Positions 1 through 9,988 of a stretch of DNA of 64,000 nucleotides are shown one piece after another (position 1 is the stretch's first letter; each line of letters opens with the position of its first letter). This stretch comes from Epiperipatus broadwayi (taxonomy: Eukaryota; Onychophora; Udeonychophora; Euonychophora; Peripatidae), in contig JAQFVV010000003.1 in NCBI GenBank assembly GCA_028023455.1, positions 1,512,001-1,576,000 on the forward strand, given 5' to 3'. The notes below the pieces were generated by a model. It was not told where the DNA came from and made no database searches. It was given only the letters and a program-made list of their open reading frames with translations. Both the position numbers and the translations under genes were made by a program.

Positions 1-535
1 CAAAAACTTCTTTTATATTATTTAATAAATTATTCAATGTAACACCCCTTTTCCAAGCAATTTTCTTATTTCAAACAATATACTATTTCTACACACAATT
101 TCATAAGAAGACAATTTAAATGGCAAAGAAATAAATCATATTCTTCTTTAACCCTTACATCCTTACAAATATTACTATTAAATAAAATACTTTTAACAAA
201 TTTATCAGAGTATCCAACACCCAAGTAATCTTTATAAAATTGATATTTCTGAAACAAAGCAACCCCACTAGAATTATTTAATTTAATATTTCTATGACAA
301 TAATTCCTTAAAACAGCTACTTCATGAGATACATACTGATAGCTATCAGGTTTAATTATAGATCTTAATTCTTTACTTTTAACTAAATGACTGCACAATA
401 AACAATTAGTTTCTACATTTCTAATCACCAAAAGATCTACAAATTTTAACTTACCAAAATCTAACCCCCCTCCTTCTAACACAAATTTTATAGAAGGATC
501 AAAACAATTAAACTCATTTACAAATTCCTCCAATT
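1..535 (-). pseudogene. Penelope-like element reverse transcriptase fragment, left (inverted) arm
   Basis: Open minus-strand frame at 66-533, about 155 residues, cut by the window edge. It reads as the C-terminal part of a Penelope-like reverse transcriptase. FVNEFNCFDPSIKFVLE corresponds to the family block usually written as 'F-L-N-x-x-HPxIKFTxE'. FGKLKFVDLLVIRN corresponds to 'LPFLDVLVxR'. The following PDSYQYVSHEVAVLRNYCHR matches the region where the family has its conserved SxHP...R block. The arm is the inverted copy of 557-1050. The two arms are separated by about 20 bp, giving a near-perfect ~500-bp palindrome. The arm is less damaged than its partner, since it keeps a block of about 26 nt that the partner has lost. 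Family assignment rests on motifs recognised by eye; I am confident of 'Penelope-like' but not of the clade. Confidence 0.7.
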
Positions 536-556
536 TATCATTCTCAACTAAAAAAA

Positions 557-1050
557 ATTGGAGGAATTTGTAAATGAGTTTAATTGTTTTGATCCTTCTA
601 TAAAATTTGTCTTAGAAAGAGGGGGGTTAGATTTTGGTAAGTTAAAATTTTTAGATCTTTTGGTGATTAGAAATGTAGAAACTAATTGTTTATTGTGCAG
701 TCATTTAGTTAAAAGTAAAGAATTAAGATCTATAATTAAACCTGATAGCTGCTTTAAGAAATTATTGTCATAGAAATATTAAATTAAATAACTCTAGTGG
801 GGTTGCTTTGTTTCAGAAATATCAATTTTATAAAGATTATTTGAGTGTTGGATACTCTGATAAATTTGTTAAAAGTATTTTATTTAATAGTAATATTTGT
901 AAGGATGTAAAGGTTAAAGAAAAATATTTTATTTCTTTGCCATTTAAATTGTCTTCTTATAAAATTGTGCGTAGAAATAGTATATTGTTTGGAAATAAGA
1001 AAATTGCTTAGAAAAGAGATGTTACATTGAATAATTTATTAAATAATACA
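557..1050 (+). pseudogene. Penelope-like element reverse transcriptase fragment, right arm, frameshifted
   Basis: Direct-strand copy of the same reverse transcriptase segment. It begins MEEFVNEFNCFDPSIKF and differs from the left arm by a few substitutions. At about 752 it has lost 26 nt between two TAGCT pentamers, a microhomology-type deletion. The frame therefore closes at 773, and homology resumes out of frame at 808-1011 as QKYQFYKDYL. Further changes near 925-945 also differ from the left arm. It runs without a break into the GIY-YIG segment at 1051-1409, so this arm is the 3' part of one element in the normal 5' to 3' order. Not functional. Confidence 0.7.
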
Positions 1051-1409
1051 AAAGAAGTTATTGATAGAAAGACTATTCCTGGTGTAGTATATTTTATTCC
1101 TTGTTTATTTGTAAGAAGGTTTACATAGGTCAGAGTAGTTTGAGTTTAAATGAAAGAATAAAGCTTCATAAAAGTAGAGTTAAAAATAGATATCTTAGTT
1201 CTGCTTTGTATATCCATGAAAAAGATACAGGTCACACTATTGATTTTGATGAAGCTAAGGTTGTCTTCTTTGAGAGAAATGAAATCAAAAGAAGAATTAA
1301 AGAGTCTTTATTATTGAAAATTTATTATTCTGATGCAATTAACTTATTTAAGAGTTCTTTTAATATTAAGGGTGGATGGGAAGTGAATGGATTTGTGGGT
1401 AGTTTTTAA
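1051..1409 (+). pseudogene. Penelope-like element GIY-YIG endonuclease domain
   Basis: Frame 1101-1409 (about 102 residues) encodes the C-terminal GIY-YIG nuclease that Penelope-like elements carry after the reverse transcriptase. Upstream in another frame is GVVYFIPC, then CKKVYIGQSSLSLNERIKLH in the open frame. This is the 'GVYxIxC..C.xxYIGxTxRxLxxRxxEH' signature with its YIG core. It is followed by SALYIHEKDTGHTIDFDEAK, where the H-x(n)-GH-x-I-D-x-x-x-A block is typical, and by RNEIKRRIKESLLLK, the conserved 'R..IKEAI.I' helix. One single-base frame break lies between about 1095 and 1101. The nuclease frame itself is otherwise open to its stop codon, so this is the best preserved coding piece in the window. 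There is no evidence that it is expressed. Confidence 0.8.
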
Positions 1410-1577
1410 TATTATATATATTGTGTAGTTTTTTTGTAGTTCTTTACACTTGAGAAGTCTGCTTGTAGTAGTGAAACCTTAGGTTGTGTTTTTTTATATT
1501 ATTTTTATGCTGGTCTGGTTTAATTTTGGGTTTGGGGTAGTTTTGATTTTATATTGACTAGTTTAGCTTTATCCTTG

Positions 1578-1578
<1 letters not shown>
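1410..1578 (+). other. G/T-rich 3' untranslated region of the Penelope-like element
   Basis: Between the nuclease stop and the (TA)n tract the strand is rich in G and T with few C. It includes the decayed hammerhead and a GGTTTGGGGTAG-type stretch. I read it as the element's 3' tail; its exact end is not visible. Confidence 0.4.
1449..1485 (+). ncRNA. Decayed hammerhead-like motif in the 3' region of the Penelope-like element
   Basis: Forty bases after the GIY-YIG stop codon lies CTTGAGAAGTCTGC, then a short loop, then GTAGT-GAAACC-TTA-GGTT. The order matches a type I hammerhead: a CUGAUGA-like box, stem II, GAAA at 1473-1476, then stem III ACC/GGT with a TTA loop followed by U-U as a possible U16.1-H17. 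The first box reads CTTGAGA rather than CTGATGA and stem II is imperfect, so it should not cleave. Penelope-like elements are known to carry hammerhead motifs (Cervera and de la Peña), and the position is the expected one. Confidence 0.4.

Positions 1579-1579
<1 letters not shown>

Positions 1580-1622
<43 letters not shown>
1580..1622. repeat. (TA)n microsatellite
   Basis: About 21 perfect TA repeats at the 3' boundary of the Penelope-like element tail. Confidence 0.95.
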
Positions 1623-1626
<4 letters not shown>

Positions 1627-3276
1627 GTTCCAACCAGTAACCAACTAAACATTCACAGTAAAATATAGTAATCAATATTTCTTACTACTGTCAAGGTAAC
1701 CTTCACACCTTTTAATAGCAAAAGTGGAATCCATTATATATACACTAAGGGGACAGTTCACCTGTGATCTTTGGTGCTCAAATCTCTGGGTTCATTATGC
1801 TGTCTCGCATCCTTTCAGCAGAGTTTATAAAAAAATATTTATTTTTAACATTTCTTTCCATACTATATATATAGGGCATTTTTGAAATTTCAATAGTATT
1901 ACATTAAAGTCAGATAAAGTTAGAATAGAATAACACCAAAGACATGCATGTAGGATTTAAAATCCTTTCAATATAATGTATTACATAAAATCATTACTTA
2001 TGATGTTTTGAAAACTTCTTAGAGTAGACATGGATTTCTAAGTTTTAGTTCTGAAATCAGATTATTTATTGCCAAAAAAAAAGATTGAAAGAATGCAATA
2101 ACAAAAAATCTATTATCAATGATTTCAAATTATTTTTTTCCAAAAACAAACAAACACTTAATGACTAAAATATCTTGAACTTTTCCTAACTTTCAACCAC
2201 AATTTAACAAGTTGTATAAAGTTCTTACTCCTGCCATCTACATAAAGTTTCTAGAAAAACATTTATTTTGAAGAAATTTTAAAAACTCTATAAGTTACAT
2301 TTATATTTCAACAAAAATTTACTTACAAATTAAGTTTTATTTCTTCTGTGTTAATTAAGTCTGAATTAACTATTTCATAAAATGCAACATTATTGTTTTT
2401 TAAAACATATTTAATTGGGCTAGAGCAAGTTTATTGTTAAATATGTAATAATTATTAATATTTTTCAGAATACTGTATTTCTTTTACTATCATTGCTCTG
2501 ATTTTGTGTTTGTTCTATTAACTGAGGATAAAAGAAATAAGAAAAATTTACCTCCAGGAATTTTAATAACTGTCATTTGATGCTATTTCCAATTTTATTA
2601 TTATTTTTTATATATAGGATAAATAAACTGAAAAAAAAGAATATATTACTCAAAATAAAATAAAAAAATAGGAGTTATTCAAAATTAAAAAAAATATAAA
2701 AGTGAATCAAAATAGACTTATTGATAGAAAATAATATTGTGTTTTAATACTCTGCTCAAAAGATAGCAAAAATTGTTATCAATTAAATATATTAACACTT
2801 TCCGAGAAACAATCGCAGATCAACGTATATGACTTCAAGTTGCTTGAAAACCATTAGTTTTTATATTACCATAGTATTTTTATGCTTATTTTAAAGCTTA
2901 AAAAGTACCACCCTCTCTAGAATTCTTTTACAAATAAAAAATCAATAATATTGATGTAAGAAGCTACAACAATGAAAGAAGGCAGGCTTTTTTAGATGCT
3001 TATTGGTTGATTCTCAATCTGAATAAAAGAAGAGTGCCTGTCAACAATTTTCATCACCCCAAGCTCTTTATTTAATTTTCAAACAAAAATGAATGTATTA
3101 GAGTACTTTGTTTACATATTATAATGTATTTTGATAAAATATGCTGAAAATATAATTATTTTAGAAAAATGGTAAGATTTTAGTAAAAAATTATTTACTT
3201 TTACACTTGAGGTCAACATGGGCATTACAATAATATTGGCATCAGCATGGGATTTAGGAATTCTGTCATCAGATTT
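1623..3276. other. AT-rich stretch, nothing recognised
   Basis: Non-coding AT-rich DNA with homopolymer runs of A and T. No open frame of note, no repeat boundary and no RNA fold that I can support. Confidence 0.5.
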
Positions 3277-3539
3277 TTAATGGTGTGGATGGCTGAAGAG
3301 TTGGAAGTTGGAGTAGGTTGAAGCCTCTCCATTAAAGTATAAGGATTTGCTATCTTAATATAAACTGAGCATTGATTATATATATGTATAGGAAATGGTA
3401 ATCTGGACTAACTGATGAGTGCTGGTTTAGCACAAAATACATATATTAGTGATTATTTATTTTTTCTGCATGTGTGTGGTCACGTGTATCAGTAGTATGA
3501 GATAGTGTGGATAGTGAAGAGGCTTGAAAGTCTGAAAGT

Positions 3540-3540
<1 letters not shown>
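3277..3540 (+). mobile_element. Hammerhead-bearing, tRNA-like short retroelement (copy A)
   Basis: A short element shared with the copies near 22.3 and 52.4-53.0 kb. It has three parts. A leader of about 110 bp (3277-3390, with GGATGGCTGAAGAGTTGG) is followed by a hammerhead-like core. The core is CTGATGA at 3412-3418, stem II GTGCTG/TAGCAC, and AAAA where GAAA is expected. Last is a tail with tRNA-like character: GTGTATCAGTAGTATGAGA as an A-box-like stretch, then GCTTGAAAGTCT, which resembles a tRNA-Ser anticodon arm. The tail ends on a TA microsatellite, as most copies do. Schistosome Sm-alpha elements are a known precedent for a SINE-like element carrying a hammerhead and Pol III signals. 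The catalytic G12 is A here, so this copy should be inactive. Confidence 0.6.
3412..3460 (+). ncRNA. Hammerhead ribozyme motif, type I, mutated core
   Basis: CTGATGA is intact and stem II is GTGCT-GGTTT-AGCAC. The next box is AAAA in place of GAAA at 3434-3437. The short stem III is an AT-only hairpin, and the stem I strands ACTAA (just before the core) and TTAGT (about 3446-3450) pair. G12 is a catalytic base, so cleavage is unlikely. Confidence 0.55.

Positions 3541-3570
<30 letters not shown>
3541..3570. repeat. (AT)n microsatellite at SINE 3' end
   Basis: Short AT tract with one CA interruption that forms the 3' end of the hammerhead element. Confidence 0.9.
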
Positions 3571-5700
3571 TAAAAAGTTTTGCAAAGTTTAGAGTTGTCT
3601 AGAAAAAAAAAGTTATATCACATCTTATATGGCTCTAAGAAATAGTTTGGAGTTAACTGAAAGCAGTCTTGATTCCTGACCAAAGCTTTAAAAAAACTGG
3701 ACAATGCAGTTTATAATGTCTCAATTATTGGATTTAATGCAGTTGTATTGTTATATGTCTGTTAATATGGATTAGTGAACTTACCATATTGTTAAGAGTT
3801 TGAGATTTAAAAGGTATTATGGTCTCTCTTAGACCTTTAGAATTCTAATATAGTTCTGACAGAGAAAGAATGCAATAATTTGTGAATATGCACAGTATGG
3901 AAATATAAATCAGTATGATGTTGCTGCTAGTTTGGTGAAGATTACATTTAGTATTTTTTGGCAACATGACTATTGTTTGTTTGTACTTTAGTACAATCTG
4001 CTCAAAATGTTTAGTGATAGGATTGATAAAATAATAACTAGCCTATATGAATTATGGTTCTTACTTTTTAATAGTTATAAAGTAATCATTTAAAGGAAAC
4101 ACAGAGTTTTGAGATATGCCATTCAATGATAACTTATCTTCAATTGAAGTTCGCATTTGAATAAAGAAAAAAATAGCCTGAATTAAAAAAATAATTAATC
4201 ATTAAATGAAACATTCTTTAATTTAAGGATGGTAGATGAAAGATGAAACAAAGGTAGCACATCTACTTACTATATCTAGAATAATGGATTTGAATCTATT
4301 GCAAGCAAACTTCAAAAATTTACGATTTTTTTTTTTTTGGTAACTAGCTTATAGAAAATCCAGATAATCATTAAATATAGGTTGATAAATGAATATGTAG
4401 ATAAAATTAAAAGGGAAATTTGCTCAAAAAGTCATTATCTGACAATTGGAAAAACAGATGAATACTGTCGCCTCTGTATGGTTATTGGGCAAGCTTTTTC
4501 CCAGCAATGAGATAAGTGAAGAATGTTTCTTTTTTACTTAACAAATAATATTGAAAATATAAGCGAATGAAACTCATTATAAGTAAAAAATGGAAGAATA
4601 ATTTATAAATAAATTTAATTCATACCTATCATTTAACGGGTTCTCGTTTGAATAAATAATGAGTGGAGAACTTTTATATAAATATACAAAAACTTTTAAA
4701 TGGACCACCATTTTAAAATTGCAACAGATAAAATATGAAATCATTTAAATAAAGGTAAAGAAAAAATTGAATTGTATTTTGACTAATAGCAAATATGTAT
4801 TTTATGACATAATACATTTTATTGATATGATTGCATAAAAAAGTATTGATTAATACAATCGTGTTGTATATATTTTCTCTTATACACACATATATCAAAG
4901 ATATTATTCAGAAAATATATATATTGCTTATTAGTCAGAATAAATTATTACTAAATAATTATTAAAAAGTAAGGCAAAAATAATTCATAAAACCTAATCA
5001 CAGTAAGTAATGTATAAATAGAATTAATCTGAATACATTAAATAGATTAATTATAACATTTTTTTAAAATTAATTAAAAGAATCTACATTGCAAATTTGA
5101 TTCCAAAGATGAATTAAAAAAACTCCAGAATTTTGCTTTTTGAAATCAGCAGACCACAACAGAACAAAGCTGAGTAGATGCGAGGATACCGATGGAAGAG
5201 CAGATAAAAAATATGAATCTGTCATTTAAATATAAAAAGCAGATTTGAAATCTTGAGGAACTTTTTATAATTGTGACTCTAGATAAATGGTATGTAGACC
5301 AATAGAAAGACTGTTGATGCAAGTGAATTCCGTCACTGAAAGTATAAAGAGAATCTAGGAATTGATATAGGCTACAATGATTTTATTACTATTTGCACAT
5401 GCTTAAGGACTATAGAATTAATGTAAATAGTTTTTATCATTATTGTATAACATTTATAATATTAGCTTTCCTAATTATTTGTATATTATGATAGAATTTA
5501 CAGTGGCTATTACATATGATCTCATATAAACAAATGAAGTTTTAATTTATGAATATCAGTGAACATCTCCTATCCAAAAGCTGCCAAATGTATACTACTA
5601 ATATCATTTACATTTGGTAGAGAAATAAAAAAAGATTTGTCTATAATTATTGAAATGTATTAATAAATTATACAATCATTATTAATATTAGTTCAAATCA
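3571..5700. other. AT-rich stretch, nothing recognised
   Basis: No credible coding frame; the 61-residue minus frame at 4713-4898 has no family features. I could not connect the slightly GC-richer patch at about 5145-5230 to any known repeat. Confidence 0.5.
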
Positions 5701-5715
5701 ATCAATCAATATTAT

Positions 5716-6190
5716 TCTGTTCCATGGATAAGTCCAGAAAACAGTGACATCACAAATTCATTCAATTTTCCACTTCATTTTCTTTATTACCCTACACTTC
5801 AAATCCATATACCTCTTCCCATGTTGTCCTTTTTTTTGTTTTCATTTATCATTCCTTTCAAAACATCTTTCATTAAACTATTCTTTTTTTTTAATATATG
5901 TCCAAAACAGTTTCCCTTTTTATCTTTAATTTCCTCAATCAATCTCCTTTTTTTATTGATTCTTTTCCAAACTTCATTTGTGTCTTTATTGATCCAATTG
6001 ATTTTTACTCCCTTCCCCATGACTACATCTCAAAGGCTTATAAATCTGGTTTTAATCTTTTACACACTGTCCATATGTCACAACCAACCAATAGTATAGA
6101 CATTCCACAGATAGCATTTAATTAAACCATTCCTTAATTCTTTCTTCAAAGGTCCAAATACTCCCAATATTAGGCAGAATTTTATGCTAC
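5716..6190 (-). pseudogene. 3' end of a Jockey-like LINE, reverse transcriptase C-terminus
   Basis: Minus-strand frame 5799-6020 (73 residues) reads KINWINKDTNEVWKRINKKR, then RRLIEEIKDKKGNCFGHILK and LMKDVLKGMI. This is the familiar C-terminal tail of LINE reverse transcriptases: 'RISWTDRVTNEEVLRR...KR.LL..I..R.GNWIGHILR...L..DVLEG...GKR.RGR'. In other minus frames, homology extends upstream and downstream to a short tail near 5720. There a run of ATTG repeats (CAATCAATCAAT on the plus strand, 5697-5710) looks like the element's simple-sequence 3' end. The same LINE family is present in longer form at 48.8-51.0 kb. The plus-strand frames at 5744-6125 are shadows. Broken by several frame changes and not functional. 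Confidence 0.7.
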
Positions 6191-7047
6191 AAAGAGTGTA
6201 AATTATTTCATTTAAAATGTATAAGAAGTTTTAAGTTGGTAAAATTCAACAATAAAAATAGTGTGTGAAAAAAAGTTTTTTTTTTTTTTTTTAAATTTAA
6301 AAATGGATTAAAATTGGTGATAAATTACTTTTAGAATGTATTAACAAATTTATAAACAAAAAGAAATGTAAATATTTTAAATAGGTAACAATCTTATTTT
6401 GCTATCAATAGGAAAAGCAAACAAGCATCTAATTAATATAATTGCAATTATTGAACTAGTACAGATATACTTAATTAGATAATTATGACTTTAATGTTTA
6501 GTTTTTACTGATATCATAAAATGAGGAACTATTTAAACCAGGTTCAAAATTGTTGAAAATTATCAGCATTTCAGTATTTTAGACTTATATAGTGAAATCT
6601 ATACAGTTTGTGTTGTTAAAAAAAATCCAACAACCAAACGTTTTATTTAACAATTCATGAAATATGGCTGACAAGTAGAAGATACTGGTAATTTTTGCAA
6701 AAGACAATATTATATAGTATCATTGCACTATGGAAAAACTTTCACATGCTGTAGTAACCTTTGAGATGAGTGATTAATTTCTCATAATGTATCAATTGTG
6801 ATCAATCCATTCAAGATGTAGCAGATCTAAATACAAAGTATATCTTTAATTATTATGAACCTTTCTACCTTTGTTATATCAAGACTAGCTAAACATGAAA
6901 GGCCTAACAGCCAAACTAAATATACAGGTGTAATAAATTTATCACTATTATCTGAAGTAGAAACCACTAAAAAAACTATCAGCAATAAGACAATTTATCA
7001 GATTTCAGTAGTACAGAGTTTTTAATCCAAGATACTTTGATCCACCC
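6191..7047. other. AT-rich stretch, nothing recognised
   Basis: Non-coding; homopolymer runs only. No repeat boundaries seen. Confidence 0.5.
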
Positions 7048-7195
7048 AAAGTTCAGAAATTTGTCTTCAGAACTTAAAAATCATAAGCAAATAAAAGAAG
7101 TAACAGCAGAACTCAAATTTGAAAGTTCAGAAATTTGTCTTCAGAACTTAAAAATCATAAGCTAATAAAAGAAGTAACAACAGAACTCAAATTTG
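7048..7195. repeat. 74-bp tandem duplication
   Basis: The block beginning AAAGTTCAGAAATTTGTC at 7048 recurs at 7122 with three or four differences, such as GCAAATAAA against GCTAATAAA. A simple two-copy head-to-tail duplication of recent origin. Confidence 0.9.
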
Positions 7196-7565
7196 AAAAA
7201 ATTCCTTAGATAGGCACTATTTTTTTAATATTACATTAAGTTGTTGCAATTATTATTATTTATACTATTATCTATTTCCAAAGCTTCATGCTCTCAGATC
7301 TAACTGCTTCAGCTTCACCTATTTATATAGAAAGTAGGTTGAAGTAAAGAGGATTCCCCTCTTTTCTTTCAATGCGTAAGCTTGTGGTTAAGACCAATAG
7401 AGGTCCCTACCTTTGCATTTTCAACTGCACATGCTTTAGGTTTATTGCCTTAGTAAATATTATTTAGCATTTAATATCAGTACAATATGCTTACATTTTA
7501 ACTTTAATATAAGAATAATCAGATTATTTTATTTTATTAATAAAAATGAAAATGCTCTTTTTCTT

Positions 7566-7650
7566 TCCATGTGTCAAATGTGTTGACCGGGAAGCAAACC
7601 TGGGCCAGCTTCTTGGAAGGCAGCTAGGCTAACCATCCCATATAGCTAAG
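7566..7650 (-). mobile_element. tRNA-derived SINE, degenerate, minus strand
   Basis: On the minus strand it contains CCCAGGTTTGCTTCCCGGTC, a degenerate Pol III B box and T arm. This is followed by CAACACATTTGACACATGG and an A-rich tail. It belongs to the same family as the better copies at 19.9, 25.5 and 51.2 kb. Confidence 0.6.
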
Positions 7651-9954
7651 CTTTTTGTTTATTAAAATGTTTGATTTGTTAATATTTAATTTTTATTTTT
7701 GATATTTTTTAATTCTCAGTTCTATCTCTGTTTGAGTTATATTATAGTGTGCAATGTATGTGATCACTAGAATTTTAATTAGTTTGTTATTAATTGGCAT
7801 GGGATAATTAATAACTATCTTAGAAAAGCTAGCATTATGGGCAATAATGACCTCTGTTTCTAAATGGATTGTATTATGGTCATGGGCCCTATAATTTACA
7901 TTATAGATGGTGCCCAATTAATATCATTAACTAATATCCTTGAATCATCACAATACTTCTAAGATAATTTATACAGTGATGTTATAGTAATTGACTTTTC
8001 TAATATTTTATTGTATAAGTAATTTTTCTCATGTTTATTGCACAATATATTTGAACTTCCTATATTTTTTATGCACACATATTTTGAATACTCATAAATT
8101 GGAATCTATTATTATTTAATATATCATTCATATTTAACAAGAATATAGTTTTTAAGTAATTATTTATTACACGTTCAGTTATAATTTAGCCAATAATAAA
8201 AAATAATCTTCACTGCAATGGACCTAACAACAATAAGATAATAAAAAACAGTTATAATAATATAAGTAAAAGATAGAAAATACTAGTAAAAAAGACTGTG
8301 CATTTAGCAAAAACAAAATAAAACTCAGAGATATAAAAGTGAAATATTTAGTTAAGACTAGAAGAAAGAATACAAATGTAATTAAAAATGACTACTTTAG
8401 ACTAAATAAATGAAGATTGTAACATGATAGAAAAAGTGGTAGTAATGGGATAAAAAATATAACTGCAAAATGGGAGAAAAAAGCTGTAGGAAATATTACA
8501 ATTCTCCAGTATATAAAATATAAAATTTACTTTAGAAAAATAAAATAAAAAGTAATATATATATTGTCTAAGGAGATGGAAAAATTGTATATAAATATAG
8601 TAAAAAAAGCAGGATTATAAAATAGCACATAGCAACAATAGTTATAATGACAAAATGTAAATAATAAGACAACTAATTGAATTAATAATCAGAAATTATG
8701 GTTATTATGAAGCAAATTCTATTAACATGCATGGGAAAGGGGTAGGGATTGGAAGTTTATAAAGAACAGAAATAATTAAATGTTTGAAAATCGATTATAA
8801 AGAAAAGTGTGAGTGAAATGCTTATTGCTATAGGTAGAAAATAAATTAAACTTTACCCATAGAAATTATTAGATGCATTGAAATCAGAAATGTCTCATTA
8901 TAAGAGAAAAAATTTGGCAGCTTTTGGAACAATACTTACTATTGCATTCTACCATCTGTTCTGATAATATTGCTATGCTTAACAAAGAACTGTTTCTGTA
9001 TCTTGTTTTTCTTTGCCATATCATCCTCTTAGATTTTGTCAAACATTTTCTATTCATACTAAAAGTCTATTCAATGCTGGACAAAGAAGTAATGTACTGC
9101 AGAAGACTAAGCTTATTCACATTTGATTAATGGTTCTGCCAATTCTCAAATCAATCTACAAATTCTAATTTCTTCCAATTTTATATTCTCAACCTTATCT
9201 AAAGCAGCTTTTATGGATTCTTACCTAAATGATATAGTCAACCTTTATTATTTTAAATTTTATTACTACGTTTTTTATTGTGCTCTATTATGTTTTTAGT
9301 CACATGTAAAAATTAGATCAATCACTTTTCAGAACACATGTTTTGAGAACAACTTTCATTATCTTCTGCCTAGAGAATAGTCTGATTATTCTTATATTGA
9401 TAATGCAAACACAATCCATTTTCTATCAAAAGATGAATAATTAATCTAGAAATCAGTCTAATTCAACAAAGTTTATGTCACTACAGTTAATTAATGTATA
9501 AAGTAGAAAGATATATAATTCATTTCATTAAATTTTTGAATAACTAAATATAAATCAAAAAATTTAAATAAACCAAACAATAGTGTTTTAAATATATATA
9601 AACAAATTAAATGAAATAAAATCTTCATGATGCTATATTATATTCTTTTTTTCAGTTACTAGTAGCATAAAAATTAAACTATTTACTCTGCCTAACACAT
9701 GTATCTCATGAACAGCCAAACTCCTTCTTAACTGTTTAAAAAGGAATCTTATCTTCATGTCATAATAATGTCATCTTATATCAATAGTGCAAACACAATC
9801 AACATACTATTAAATTATGAGTAATTAATCTAGTTATATGTAAGTCAGGCATGTTAACATTATTAATATAAAAGTAAATCAAAGGTATTAAATAGAGATT
9901 GGAATTCTTTCTAGGCAATTTATGAGGTACATCTTCCCAAAACTAGTGATAGAC
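7651..9954. other. AT-rich stretch, nothing recognised
   Basis: Non-coding AT-rich DNA. The frames at 7693-7917 (minus) and 8924-9130 (plus) show no domain or family feature and are likely chance. Confidence 0.5.
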
Positions 9955-9975
9955 TCACTTATTTATATCATTTAG

Positions 9976-9988
9976 TAATAAACTTAAA
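9976..9988. repeat. 13-bp direct repeat flanking the satellite, left copy
   Basis: TAATAAACTTAAA lies at the outer left edge of the palindromic satellite and is repeated in direct orientation at 15023-15035 at the outer right edge. It could be a target-site duplication of the whole 5-kb block or a chance AT-rich match. Confidence 0.5.

Noticed and set aside
1736-1810. Another tRNA-like SINE (TCTGGGTTCATTATG)
   Set aside because: Only a partial B-box match, no other shared words with the families in this window.
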